Below, piece after piece: positions 1 to 6,241 of a stretch of DNA of 6,677 nt. Position numbers and translations under genes: made by a program. Origin of the DNA: Deltaproteobacteria bacterium (GTDB lineage Bacteria > Desulfobacterota > DSM-4660 > Desulfatiglandales > B25-G16); the NCBI GenBank assembly GCA_019310745.1, contig JAFDDS010000039.1, forward strand, positions 1 to 6,677, read 5' to 3'. The notes beneath the pieces are model-generated. The model did not search any database. It was not told the DNA's origin and was given only the letters and a program-made list of their open reading frames with translations. Positions within the stretch are counted from its first letter, which is position 1, and each line of letters begins with the position of its first letter.

Positions 1-2
1 AA

Positions 3-629
3 GACACCGGCATCGGCATGGATAAACACACACAAGCAAAGGTCTTTGATCCCTTCTTTACCACCAAGGGACTTGCCAAAGGCACCGGTCTTGGTCTGGC
101 CTCTGTCTATGGTATTATGAAGGCTCATGGTGGCTATATTGATGTAGAATCACACAAAGGACACGGCACAACCTTCTTTTTGTATCTGCCTGCCTCCAAA
201 GAGACAATCGGTGAAGAAATACACCCAGCAGCAACGATTGAAACGGGAAAAGAGACCATCCTTCTTGTGGATGATGAAGAGATCATCCTTGATGTGGGTG
301 AGGCGTTACTTACCTCCTTAGGCTATACTGTCCTTACCGCACATGGGGGAAACGAGGCCATTACTACACTGCGCAGCAGCCTTTCATCATCTCCCCCTGA
401 CCTGGTCATCCTTGATATGATCATGCCAGGTATGGGAGGAGGAGAGACCTATGACAGAATGAAGGAGATTAATCCCACGATCAAGGTGCTGCTCTCCAGT
501 GGCTATAGTATCGATGGTCAGGCAACCGAGATACTCAAAAGAGGGTGTAATGGGTTTATACAAAAGCCATTTACGTTAGGAGAGATATCAAAAGCAATAC
601 GGGAGGTAGTGGGGGAGAAAAAGAAATAA
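3..629 (+). CDS. Hybrid sensor histidine kinase, C-terminal part (ATPase end plus receiver domain), 5' truncated by window
   Basis: This is the tail of a two-component signalling protein. The reading frame is open from the window edge and begins inside the ATP-binding domain: DTGIGMD (G1 box, nt 3-23), then DPFFTTK (F box) and GTGLGLASVYGIMKAHGG (G2 box). Counting from the internal ATG at nt 18, the kinase core ends near residue 59 (FFLYLP). After a linker of about 18 residues comes a full receiver domain, residues 80-198. It has the acidic pair D85/D86 (LLVDDEE), the likely phospho-acceptor D133 (VILDMIMPG), the switch serine in LLSSGY (160-161) and the conserved lysine K183 (QKPF). No output domain follows, so the receiver probably acts in intramolecular control or a phosphorelay, as in other hybrid kinases. 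The ATG at 18 is internal and not the start. The sensor and His-box regions lie upstream, so the signal is unknown. Family assignment is firm; the ligand cannot be inferred. Confidence 0.95.
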   Translation, partial: DTGIGMDKHTQAKVFDPFFTTKGLAKGTGLGLASVYGIMKAHGGYIDVESHKGHGTTFFLYLPASKETIGEEIHPAATIETGKETILLVDDEEIILDVGEALLTSLGYTVLTAHGGNEAITTLRSSLSSSPPDLVILDMIMPGMGGGETYDRMKEINPTIKVLLSSGYSIDGQATEILKRGCNGFIQKPFTLGEISKAIREVVGEKKK

Positions 630-692
630 GTTTAAGGCATGCTTTCAAATAAGGCGACTATATCAACATAGTGTGGTTTATACTGAACTCGA

Positions 693-723
693 AAAATAAT
701 GGACCACATTTTAACATTATTTT
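693..723. terminator. AT-rich inverted repeat, possible bidirectional terminator after the kinase gene
   Basis: AAAATAATG (693-701) and CATTATTTT (715-723) are perfect 9-bp inverted copies separated by 13 nt. The stem has A's on one side and T's on the other, so the transcript on either strand would end in a short U-run, as in bidirectional terminators. It lies 64 bp after the kinase stop codon. The stem is almost entirely A:T and therefore weak, so the terminator role is an inference. Confidence 0.3.
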
Positions 724-892
724 GGATACAAGTCCACACTTCCTATGCCTGAAAAATACTATAAAAAAGATAATTACTTTCATACACTCACCACTCTCAG
801 TTTCTTACATTTATAAAGATTTGACCAAAACCAATACAATTTAATAAGGTTGTAAGTACTGAATGCCTTCAATGAAATTATATGGATTGTGG

Positions 893-914
893 ATTATGGG
901 AAAAGATCCATAAT
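893..914 (+). terminator. Hairpin followed by short T-run, possible terminator or leader structure
   Basis: ATTATGG (893-899) pairs perfectly with CCATAAT (908-914) across an 8-nt loop. G-U pairs could extend it on both sides, and three T's follow (915-917). It sits about 130 bp before the SH3/anchor gene start. It could end read-through from the kinase gene or lie in the leader of the next gene. Its low GC content makes it weak. Confidence 0.25.
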
Positions 915-1026
915 TTTGGTGTGACGAAGCATTTAGAGTAACATCATTACAGGGTTAGATTGTAGCATTCAGCGGCTTTTGTCTTTTTTATCCATATAGT
1001 TCAAATTGCTGCTTTTGCGGACTAAT

Positions 1027-1033
1027 AGAGGAG
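1027..1033 (+). promoter_or_regulatory. Ribosome binding site that fixes the start of the SH3/anchor gene
   Basis: AGAGGAG is a strong Shine-Dalgarno match, with 8 nt between it and the ATG at 1042. It supports that ATG over the in-frame TTG at 1006, which would add 12 residues ahead of the signal peptide and has no comparable site. Confidence 0.75.
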
Positions 1034-1041
1034 TAATAAGG

Positions 1042-1749
1042 ATGAGTACATTAAAACTAATACTTCTTTTCATGTTATTTATCCTGCTATCTGTTTCAGT
1101 GAGAGTAACCCACGCTGACAGGAGATATGTCTCTGACATGCTGCTTATTACCCTTCGCGCAGGCGAGGGCCGAGAGTATAGGGTAATAAAAACCCTAAAA
1201 ACGGATACCCCTGTCGAGGTGCTTGAAGAAAGTGAAGACTACCTCAGGGTGCGGACGGATGAAGGTGAAGAGGGATGGGTTGCCAAGCAATATATAACTT
1301 CTGAGGTACCTAAATCTGTAGTCATAGGAGAATTGAAGAAGGAGACAAGCAAGCTGAATGCAAGGATTGAAGAACTCGAAAAAGACCAAGCATCCCTATT
1401 GGAACAATTTGAGATTACCAAACAGAGTCATGCTGTAAAAGTAGAGGAGTTAGAAAAAAATGCAAGCAATAGAAGGAAGGAGGCTTCACGCCTTGAGATA
1501 AAATTGGCGCAGATTACTGAGAAACACAATACACTCATCGATCAATCAAAAAATGTTGTTGATTTAATCAGCGAACATAAAAGGCTTCAGGCAAAAAACG
1601 TCAGTCTTAATACAAGGGTGGAGCATCTCCAGAAGGAGAATACCGACCTTAGGAACACAAGAAGACTCCAATGGTTTCTTGCAGGGGGTGGCGTGTTCTT
1701 TATAGGGTGGATTGTCGGAAAAGTCTCAAGAAAGAAGAAATATTATTAG
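1042..1749 (+). CDS. Secreted SH3b-domain protein with coiled coil and C-terminal membrane anchor (YgiM-like SH3-and-anchor family)
   Basis: The product is 235 residues from the ATG at 1042. Residues 1-25 form a signal peptide: a hydrophobic core LILLFMLFILL, ending THA just before DRRYVSD. Residues about 27-88 are a bacterial SH3 (SH3b) domain, with the typical LRAGEG, a V-EVLEE-like strand, and EGWVAKQYI. Residues about 93-207 are a long charged, heptad-rich coiled coil. Residues 210-226 (WFLAGGGVFFIGWIVGK) form one membrane segment followed by a basic tail, RKKKYY. This order matches the SH3-and-anchor proteins that include E. coli YgiM, a family of unknown exact function. By inference, the SH3b domain faces the periplasm, tethered to the inner membrane, and may contact peptidoglycan or an envelope partner. 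The protein is somewhat longer than YgiM (about 206 residues), mainly in the coiled coil. It appears monocistronic, with large gaps on both sides and a hairpin just downstream. Confidence 0.88.
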   Translation: MSTLKLILLFMLFILLSVSVRVTHADRRYVSDMLLITLRAGEGREYRVIKTLKTDTPVEVLEESEDYLRVRTDEGEEGWVAKQYITSEVPKSVVIGELKKETSKLNARIEELEKDQASLLEQFEITKQSHAVKVEELEKNASNRRKEASRLEIKLAQITEKHNTLIDQSKNVVDLISEHKRLQAKNVSLNTRVEHLQKENTDLRNTRRLQWFLAGGGVFFIGWIVGKVSRKKKYY

Positions 1750-1756
1750 ATCTATA

Positions 1757-1775
1757 GCCGAAGCCTTCCTTCGGC
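1757..1775 (+). terminator. GC-rich hairpin just after the SH3/anchor gene
   Basis: GCCGAAG (1757-1763) and CTTCGGC (1769-1775) form a perfect 7-bp stem with a 5-nt loop, starting 7 nt after the stop codon. Position and stem composition fit a terminator or mRNA 3'-end stabiliser. No T-run follows on either strand, so it is not a textbook intrinsic terminator. Confidence 0.4.
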
Positions 1776-2132
1776 GTGGTAACGATACCTTGAATAGAGC
1801 CCTTTACACATCACATGACTGTATGTAATCATCTCATATGATACAAATTATCAGGTTTGACAGATCATCCTTCAGAAAACTTTTCCGATACAGCTTGTAG
1901 CCTTCGATCCGGGTAGCATAATAACGAGTCAGACGTGACATTGAAAGAATAGTGAACATGCCATTTTTTGCTCATGCCACCCTTACCTGCCAGGGTACCA
2001 TGATTTATCCGAATAACGATAATCTCGAGACTCCTGCAACCAAGGTTCCTATGGGCCAGCGGACCAAAACAATAAAAAAGTAGTAGTGGAAAATGTTTTT
2101 ATAGCATCCTTTGAAAAACCGAATATTAAACC
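1776..2132. other. Intergenic stretch without a supported gene
   Basis: This part of the gap before the phosphate transporter has no recognisable gene. Two overlapping antisense small reading frames are open: 41 codons on + (1958-2083) and 36 codons on - (1975-1865). Neither resembles a family I know, and they cannot both be real. Visible structure is limited to a direct repeat CATGCCA (1957-1963 and 1973-1979) and a 5-bp inverted pair ACCCT/AGGGT (1979-1983 and 1992-1996). It may be the eroded remains of a lost gene. I see no tRNA-like fold and no riboswitch core that I recognise. Confidence 0.5.
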
Positions 2133-2160
2133 TTGACGATTTATTGTCATGTGCTATAAC
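2133..2160 (+). promoter_or_regulatory. Probable sigma70-type promoter of the phosphate transporter-recJ unit
   Basis: TTGACG (-35, 2133-2138) is followed after 16 bp by TATAAC (-10, 2155-2160). Each hexamer differs from consensus at one position. Transcription would start near 2167, giving a leader of about 125 nt before the ATG at 2294. The spacer contains ATTTATTGT, which recurs in inverted form downstream, suggesting that this promoter is controlled. This is a motif match only. Confidence 0.5.
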
Positions 2161-2194
2161 AATCGATAAAATCAGGCAATGGTAAACAATAAAT
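2139..2194. repeat. 9-bp inverted repeat spanning promoter and leader
   Basis: ATTTATTGT (2139-2147, between the -35 and -10 elements) and ACAATAAAT (2186-2194, in the predicted leader) are perfect inverted copies with a 38-bp spacer. A shorter inverted copy, ACAAT, lies at 2159-2163. They could be operator half-sites for a repressor, possibly bound through looping. In such AT-rich DNA chance is also possible. Confidence 0.35.
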
Positions 2195-2293
2195 TCAATA
2201 ATAATAATTAGTTATGTTGATTGGCCTAAATCTTCAACCTCCCTATATCATCTATTAAAAATTGTACTTAAAATACAAAAAAATTAGGTTTTT

Positions 2294-3967
2294 ATGCAGT
2301 CTGTAATATTTCAGACCTTAGGAGGCTTGGGACTTTTTATATTTGGCATGAGGATTATGTCCGATGGGCTCAAGAAGGTCGCGGGCAAGAAATTACGTGC
2401 TGTTTTAAGTGCTGTATCCTCAAATAGGGTAATAGCATGCGTCACCGGGACAGTAATCACCAGCATAATTCAAAGTTCAAGCGCTACTTCTGTTATGGTG
2501 GTTGGTTTTGTTGATGCTGGTCTCCTGACACTCACACAGGCGGTTGGGGTTATCTTTGGGGCGAACATAGGCACAACAGTAACTGCTCAGTTGATAGCAT
2601 TTAATATAAGTAACTATGCACTGCCAGTTATTGCTGCGGGAGTATTGTTACGATTCTTTTTTGCATCAAAAAAATGGCAACGGGCTGGAGAGGTCTTACT
2701 GGGATTTGGGATACTTTTTTTTGGATTGGTTACCATGAAAGCCGGTCTTGCTCCCCTTCGAGGTGAACCTGCATTTATTGCCTTTTTAACAAGGTTTCAG
2801 GCCCAAAACCTTCATGAGATTCTTCTCTGTATCCTTGTTAGTACAGCTCTTAGTACAGCTGTACAGAGTTCGAGTGCTGCCGTTGGTATAATTATGGCAC
2901 TGGCCAGCCAAGGGTTACTTAGCTTTGAGGGAAGTGTGGCCCTGATTTTAGGTACAAATATCGGCACTACTATAACAGCACAACTTGCAGCTATAGGCTC
3001 CAATATCAATGCCCGACAGACAGCTATGGCACATACTCTCTTTAATGTTTTTGGTGTCTTCTTCATAATCTTAATTTTCCCCTATTTTGTAAATGCTGTC
3101 ATTTATCTTACCACTAATCTTCTGGGAACTGGGTATCCTGATCTTCTTGTGGGGGGCGAGAAACCCTTTATATCCCGGTATATTGCCAATGCTCATACAT
3201 TTTTTAATGTGATAATTGGAATTATTTTCCTCTTTATTCTTCCGTATCTGGTTAAAGTAGCTATCTGGCTTACTCCTCGCGGAAAAGAGGAACACCTCGA
3301 TGAGATCTATCATATCAAATATCTGGACAGGCGGTATCTTGATACCCCTGAAGTGGCATTGGTACAGGCAAAGCAGGAGATTATCAGGATGGCAGATGAG
3401 GCTCAAACCATGTTTGATGAAGTAACTCGTGCGTTAAAGATAAGAAATTCAAAGAAATTGGCTAAATTGAAGGATCGTGAAGATGTGCTGGATAATCTTC
3501 AAAAAGAAATCATAGATTTTCTTGTCAAGGTTATGCAACAGAATATCATTGTTGAGGAATCCAAAGAAATAACGACCCTTATGAGGATGACCAATAATAT
3601 TGAGAGGATTGGTGATGAAATAGAAGATATCTCTGAGGCACTTGAGCGAATGATTGAAGAGAAACTCTATTTCTCGGAGAATGCAATTCAAGATTTTATA
3701 ACCGTATCTTCTGAGGCCAGGAAATTTCTTACCCTTGTTTTTGAAGGAATTAAAGAGGAAAACAGGCAGATCATGCCAGAGGCAGTAAAACTGGTCAACA
3801 GTGTCAATCAGATGACCGAGGAAATGAGATCGAGCCACCATGATCGATTAGTCGAGGGAGTATGTGAGATAGACAGGGGTATGATTTTTATTGATATCCT
3901 TAATGCCTTTGAGAAAATGGGCGGTAGTTGTTATAATGTGGCGCAGGCAATAGCAGGTGTTAAATAA
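2294..3967 (+). CDS. Na+/phosphate cotransporter-family membrane protein with PhoU-like C-terminal domain
   Basis: The product is 557 residues. The family (NptA-like, Na/Pi cotransporter) moves inorganic phosphate across the inner membrane with sodium; some members may work in export or osmotic balance. The membrane part (about 1-327) shows the two inverted family repeats. Repeat one has QSSSATS at 60-66 and GANIGTT at 89-95. Repeat two has QSSSA at 191-195 and GTNIGTT at 220-226. The QSSS motifs are the substrate-binding signature. The cytoplasmic tail (about 350-557) is helical and PhoU-like, with NNIERIGDEIEDI at 434-446 matching the acidic metal-binding motif of PhoU; it probably regulates transport. 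Length is normal for the fused bacterial form. The ATG at 2294 is preceded by only a weak AGG (2286-2288), but the product starts exactly where family members do. The 3' end overlaps the recJ start by 11 bp. Substrate and direction are inferred from the family. Confidence 0.93.
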   Translation: MQSVIFQTLGGLGLFIFGMRIMSDGLKKVAGKKLRAVLSAVSSNRVIACVTGTVITSIIQSSSATSVMVVGFVDAGLLTLTQAVGVIFGANIGTTVTAQLIAFNISNYALPVIAAGVLLRFFFASKKWQRAGEVLLGFGILFFGLVTMKAGLAPLRGEPAFIAFLTRFQAQNLHEILLCILVSTALSTAVQSSSAAVGIIMALASQGLLSFEGSVALILGTNIGTTITAQLAAIGSNINARQTAMAHTLFNVFGVFFIILIFPYFVNAVIYLTTNLLGTGYPDLLVGGEKPFISRYIANAHTFFNVIIGIIFLFILPYLVKVAIWLTPRGKEEHLDEIYHIKYLDRRYLDTPEVALVQAKQEIIRMADEAQTMFDEVTRALKIRNSKKLAKLKDREDVLDNLQKEIIDFLVKVMQQNIIVEESKEITTLMRMTNNIERIGDEIEDISEALERMIEEKLYFSENAIQDFITVSSEARKFLTLVFEGIKEENRQIMPEAVKLVNSVNQMTEEMRSSHHDRLVEGVCEIDRGMIFIDILNAFEKMGGSCYNVAQAIAGVK

Positions 3968-5681
3968 TAGCAGCGATACGATCTGGCAGATAAAGGATGA
4001 TCCATGCTCTGCATTGTCTTTTGCAGGAAAATTGGGGATATCTGAACTGCTTGCCACTCTCCTGATACAGAGAAATATAACATCAACAGATTCGGCTCAA
4101 TCTTTTCTTTTTCCAAAACTTAGAGTTGTAAGAGATCCATTCCTTCTCAAGGATATGGACAGGGCAGCTGAGCTGACAAAAAGCTTTATTGTCAAGAAAA
4201 AAAAGATAACAATTTACGGTGACTACGATGCAGATGGAATAACTGCTACCTCTCTTCTGTACGATTTTTTCTTTCAACTCAAAATACCAATTTCCTTTTA
4301 CATTCCACACCGGCTTGAAGAAGGCTACAGTCTTAATGAAAAGGCAGTGAGAGAGATAGCAGAAGATGGTACGGATCTCATTATTACTGTTGATTGTGGT
4401 ATCAATTCTTTTTCAGAGATTACTTTGGCTCACAAACTTGGGATGGAGGTCATTGTAACAGACCACCATCAACTTCCTTCAGGTTTTAAACCGCTCTGTC
4501 CCACGATTAATCCTTTGAGGCCTGACTCCTCTTTCCCCTTTAAAGAGCTTTCTGGAGTCGGATTGGCCTTCTATTTCGCTATAGCCATACGATCAAATTT
4601 GCGGGACACAGGTTTTTTCCAAGACACAAGCGAGCCTGATTTAAGGGCGTACCTTGGCCTTGTTGCCATTGGTACAATTGCCGACATAGTCCCCTTAATA
4701 GAGGAGAATAGGATTCTGGTAAAAAGTGGCCTTACTGTGTTGAAAAAAACCCGGAAACCCGGAATCAATTCCTTATTAAGGGTGTCAGGTATAAAGAATA
4801 ATCAGGCAATAACTACTTATGACATAGCCTTTAAAGTAGCCCCGAGACTTAATGCCATGGGGCGATTAGGCCCTGCAACACAAGCGGTTCGCCTCCTTAC
4901 GACTGATGATGAGGCGGAAGCGTCTTCAATTGCCACTCAGATGGACACCCTTAACGGTCAGAGGCAGAAAATACAAACTAGAATTGTTTTAGAGTGTAGG
5001 GAAAAGATCGATAAAATGGAGTACTTAGAAAGACATCGAACAATTGTCCTCTCTAATCCACAATGGCACCGGGGAGTGATAGGTATTGTGGCTTCAAAGA
5101 TTGTCGATGAATATTATCGCCCTACCTTGCTGTTTACTGAGGAAGAAGATTTGCTGAAAGGATCAGGTAGAAGCATAGATGGATTTGATCTCTATAAAGC
5201 CCTCTCAGGTCTTAGCGATCTGTTAACGCAATTTGGTGGTCATGAATATGCAGCAGGGATTACCCTTGAATCGAAAAATTTTGAAGAGTTTTGTGATAAA
5301 TTCGAGGAGCTTGCCAGCAAAAAATTAGATACAAAGGACATGGCTCCGAAAATAGAGGTCGATACCAGATTAGGACTGGAATCTATCAATCCCCAGGTAG
5401 TACAAGATATTGAGATGTTGTTACCCTTTGGCCACAAGAATCCTCAGCCTATATTCTGGGCTGGTCCTGTAAAGGTTGTCTTTTCCACAGTGGTAGGGAA
5501 TGATCATTTGAAACTTAAAATACAAGAAAAGGGAACCACCTTTGATTGCATTGCATTTGGTAAGGCTGCATTACATCCTCTGGAGGGAAAAGTAGCAGAT
5601 ATCCTCTTTCATGTGGAGATTAATACATGGCAGGGAACAGAGTCCATTCAATTGGTGATAGTTGATATGCGTATCAACTAA
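3957..5681 (+). CDS. recJ: Single-stranded-DNA-specific 5'-3' exonuclease RecJ
   Basis: The product is 574 residues, close to E. coli RecJ (577). RecJ degrades single-stranded DNA 5' to 3' in recombinational repair, mismatch repair and base-excision repair, using Mn2+ or Mg2+. All catalytic DHH-family motifs are present: DYDADG (89-94), VDCGIN (145-150, D146), TDHH (168-171) and GTIADIVPL (239-247, D243). APRLNAMGR (295-303) follows. The DHHA1 region has HRGVIGIVASK (371-381), GSGRS (402-406) and the glycine-rich GGHEYAAG (427-434). An OB-like C-terminal domain (about 465-574) should help hold DNA. The start is GTG at 3957: it is the only good initiator before the conserved N-terminal tryptophan (W10), and the next in-frame ATG lies deep inside the domain. 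The start overlaps the transporter stop (3965-3967), implying translational coupling, and there is no clear Shine-Dalgarno site. Nothing essential is missing, so it should be active. Confidence 0.97.
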   Translation: MLNNSSDTIWQIKDDPCSALSFAGKLGISELLATLLIQRNITSTDSAQSFLFPKLRVVRDPFLLKDMDRAAELTKSFIVKKKKITIYGDYDADGITATSLLYDFFFQLKIPISFYIPHRLEEGYSLNEKAVREIAEDGTDLIITVDCGINSFSEITLAHKLGMEVIVTDHHQLPSGFKPLCPTINPLRPDSSFPFKELSGVGLAFYFAIAIRSNLRDTGFFQDTSEPDLRAYLGLVAIGTIADIVPLIEENRILVKSGLTVLKKTRKPGINSLLRVSGIKNNQAITTYDIAFKVAPRLNAMGRLGPATQAVRLLTTDDEAEASSIATQMDTLNGQRQKIQTRIVLECREKIDKMEYLERHRTIVLSNPQWHRGVIGIVASKIVDEYYRPTLLFTEEEDLLKGSGRSIDGFDLYKALSGLSDLLTQFGGHEYAAGITLESKNFEEFCDKFEELASKKLDTKDMAPKIEVDTRLGLESINPQVVQDIEMLLPFGHKNPQPIFWAGPVKVVFSTVVGNDHLKLKIQEKGTTFDCIAFGKAALHPLEGKVADILFHVEINTWQGTESIQLVIVDMRIN

Positions 5682-5684
5682 AAC

Positions 5685-5734
5685 TGTCTGTTGATTGTTG
5701 TCCGTTAAAAAACAGTGATTAGTGAACGGCGAAT
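5685..5734. repeat. Degenerate 7-bp repeats between convergent genes
   Basis: The 60-bp gap between recJ and the ACT-domain gene splits into 7-bp units. TGTCTGT, TGATTGT and TGTCCGT run from 5685 to 5705; AGTGATT, AGTGAAC and GGCGAAT run from 5714 to 5734. CCGTT (5702-5706) and AACGG (5725-5729) can pair around an 18-nt loop that contains an A6 run. The spacer could fold in transcripts from either side and act as a shared 3' end. It lacks a standard stem plus T-run, so I label it repeat rather than terminator. Confidence 0.4.
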
Positions 5735-5741
5735 TTAGATT

Positions 5742-6227
5742 TTACGTGTCAGGAAATAATTTGGCAGCCTCTTCAATATCTTCCGGGGAGAATATAAAAA
5801 GGGATTTTTCTTCACCCTGGATAGCAGAGCCATACACATAATTGATGTTTATTCCTTCTTTGCCAAATTTTTCTGCCATTTTGGCAAGGGTACCAGGTTT
5901 ATTATCAATAACCAGGGCAATAACCGGCATCACATCAAAGATGTAATCACCCTTGGCTAAGAGATCAACAGCCAAATCAGTATTATCCACCAAGAGCCTG
6001 ATAAGGGCAAACTCTGCTGAATCTTTCTTCATTGATCCATAGCTGGCAGCAGAGGCAATCCGTTTAAGGGATTTTCCTCTACCCCTAAAAAGTTCCTGCA
6101 CATATTGCGACGCATCTTGAATGGTAAGGGCATCAATATTAATTCCGGCTTGGAACAAGGTTGTGGTAAGTTTTCCTAATTCCCCCGGTACATTCTTTAA
6201 AAAAAGTGATATCTCCGTTCTTACCAT
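5742..6227 (-). CDS. Tandem ACT-domain protein (predicted amino-acid-binding regulator)
   Basis: The product is 161 residues. ACT domains usually bind amino acids or other small ligands and control enzymes or transcription. The first runs from about 3 to 95: TEISLFLKNVPGELGKL, then AGINIDALTIQDAS. The second runs from about 100 to 158: MPVIALVIDNKPGTLAKMAE, then GININYVYGSA. The NVPGEL and NKPGTL turns at 12-17 and 109-114 are the usual ligand-site glycine turns. No catalytic or DNA-binding domain is attached, so it probably acts as a dimeric sensor for a partner protein; ligand and partner are unknown. An extra segment at residues about 41-71, rich in K/R and serine, interrupts the first domain where related tandem-ACT proteins of about 140 residues pass directly to the next strand. 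ATG at 6227 has AAGGG seven nucleotides upstream. The gene sits 14 bp after hflC and is probably co-transcribed with it. Confidence 0.85.
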   Translation of the reverse strand: MVRTEISLFLKNVPGELGKLTTTLFQAGINIDALTIQDASQYVQELFRGRGKSLKRIASAASYGSMKKDSAEFALIRLLVDNTDLAVDLLAKGDYIFDVMPVIALVIDNKPGTLAKMAEKFGKEGININYVYGSAIQGEEKSLFIFSPEDIEEAAKLFPDT

Positions 6228-6234
6228 ATGGTAG

Positions 6235-6239
6235 CCCTT
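6235..6239 (-). promoter_or_regulatory. Ribosome binding site of the ACT-domain gene
   Basis: On the minus strand AAGGG lies 7 nt before the ATG at 6227 and begins 2 nt after the hflC stop (6242-6244). This supports the chosen start and reading of both genes from one transcript. Confidence 0.6.
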
Positions 6240-6241
6240 AT

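Larger units (their letters stand above)
630..1041. other. Intergenic region of about 410 bp without a convincing gene
   Basis: This AT-rich spacer lies between the kinase stop and the SH3/anchor gene. Both strands carry many stops, and only peptides of about 10-23 codons without good ribosome binding sites are open. It contains two hairpins (693-723 and 893-914), a stretch near 679-708 resembling a worn insertion-sequence end, and a near-repeat of 10 bp (GCGGCTTTTG at 972-981 and GCTGCTTTTG at 1008-1017) just before the next gene. I could not pick a convincing -35/-10 pair. A TATAGT at 995-1000 could be a -10 element, but no matching -35 sits at the right distance. Confidence 0.6.

Noticed and set aside
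745..816. 23-codon open frame starting MPEKYYKKD in the first gap
   Set aside because: Too short, no Shine-Dalgarno site and nothing recognisable.
1006..1041. Longer start (TTG at 1006) for the SH3/anchor gene
   Set aside because: The added 12 residues would precede the signal peptide, and the strong AGAGGAG site is correctly spaced only for the ATG at 1042.
1823..1845. Small hairpin from TGTAT/ATACA and ATCAT/ATGAT pairs
   Set aside because: Stems of 5 bp with bulges in AT-rich DNA are expected by chance, and there is no link to a gene boundary.
1958..2083. 41-codon + strand small protein
   Set aside because: Poor ribosome binding site, no known similarity, and an opposing 36-codon frame on the other strand; kept only as an observation.
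2133..2150. Pho box upstream of the phosphate transporter
   Set aside because: Only one half-site-like TTGTCAT is present; the copy 11 bp upstream matches the consensus poorly, so I did not annotate a Pho box.
3071..3406. 111-codon open frame on the minus strand inside the transporter gene
   Set aside because: It is antisense to conserved membrane segments and the linker; its composition follows the opposite strand and no domain is recognisable.
3449..3841. 130-codon open frame on the minus strand inside the transporter gene
   Set aside because: It lies fully antisense to the conserved PhoU-like domain, has no recognisable family features and no sensible context; it is a shadow of the coding strand.
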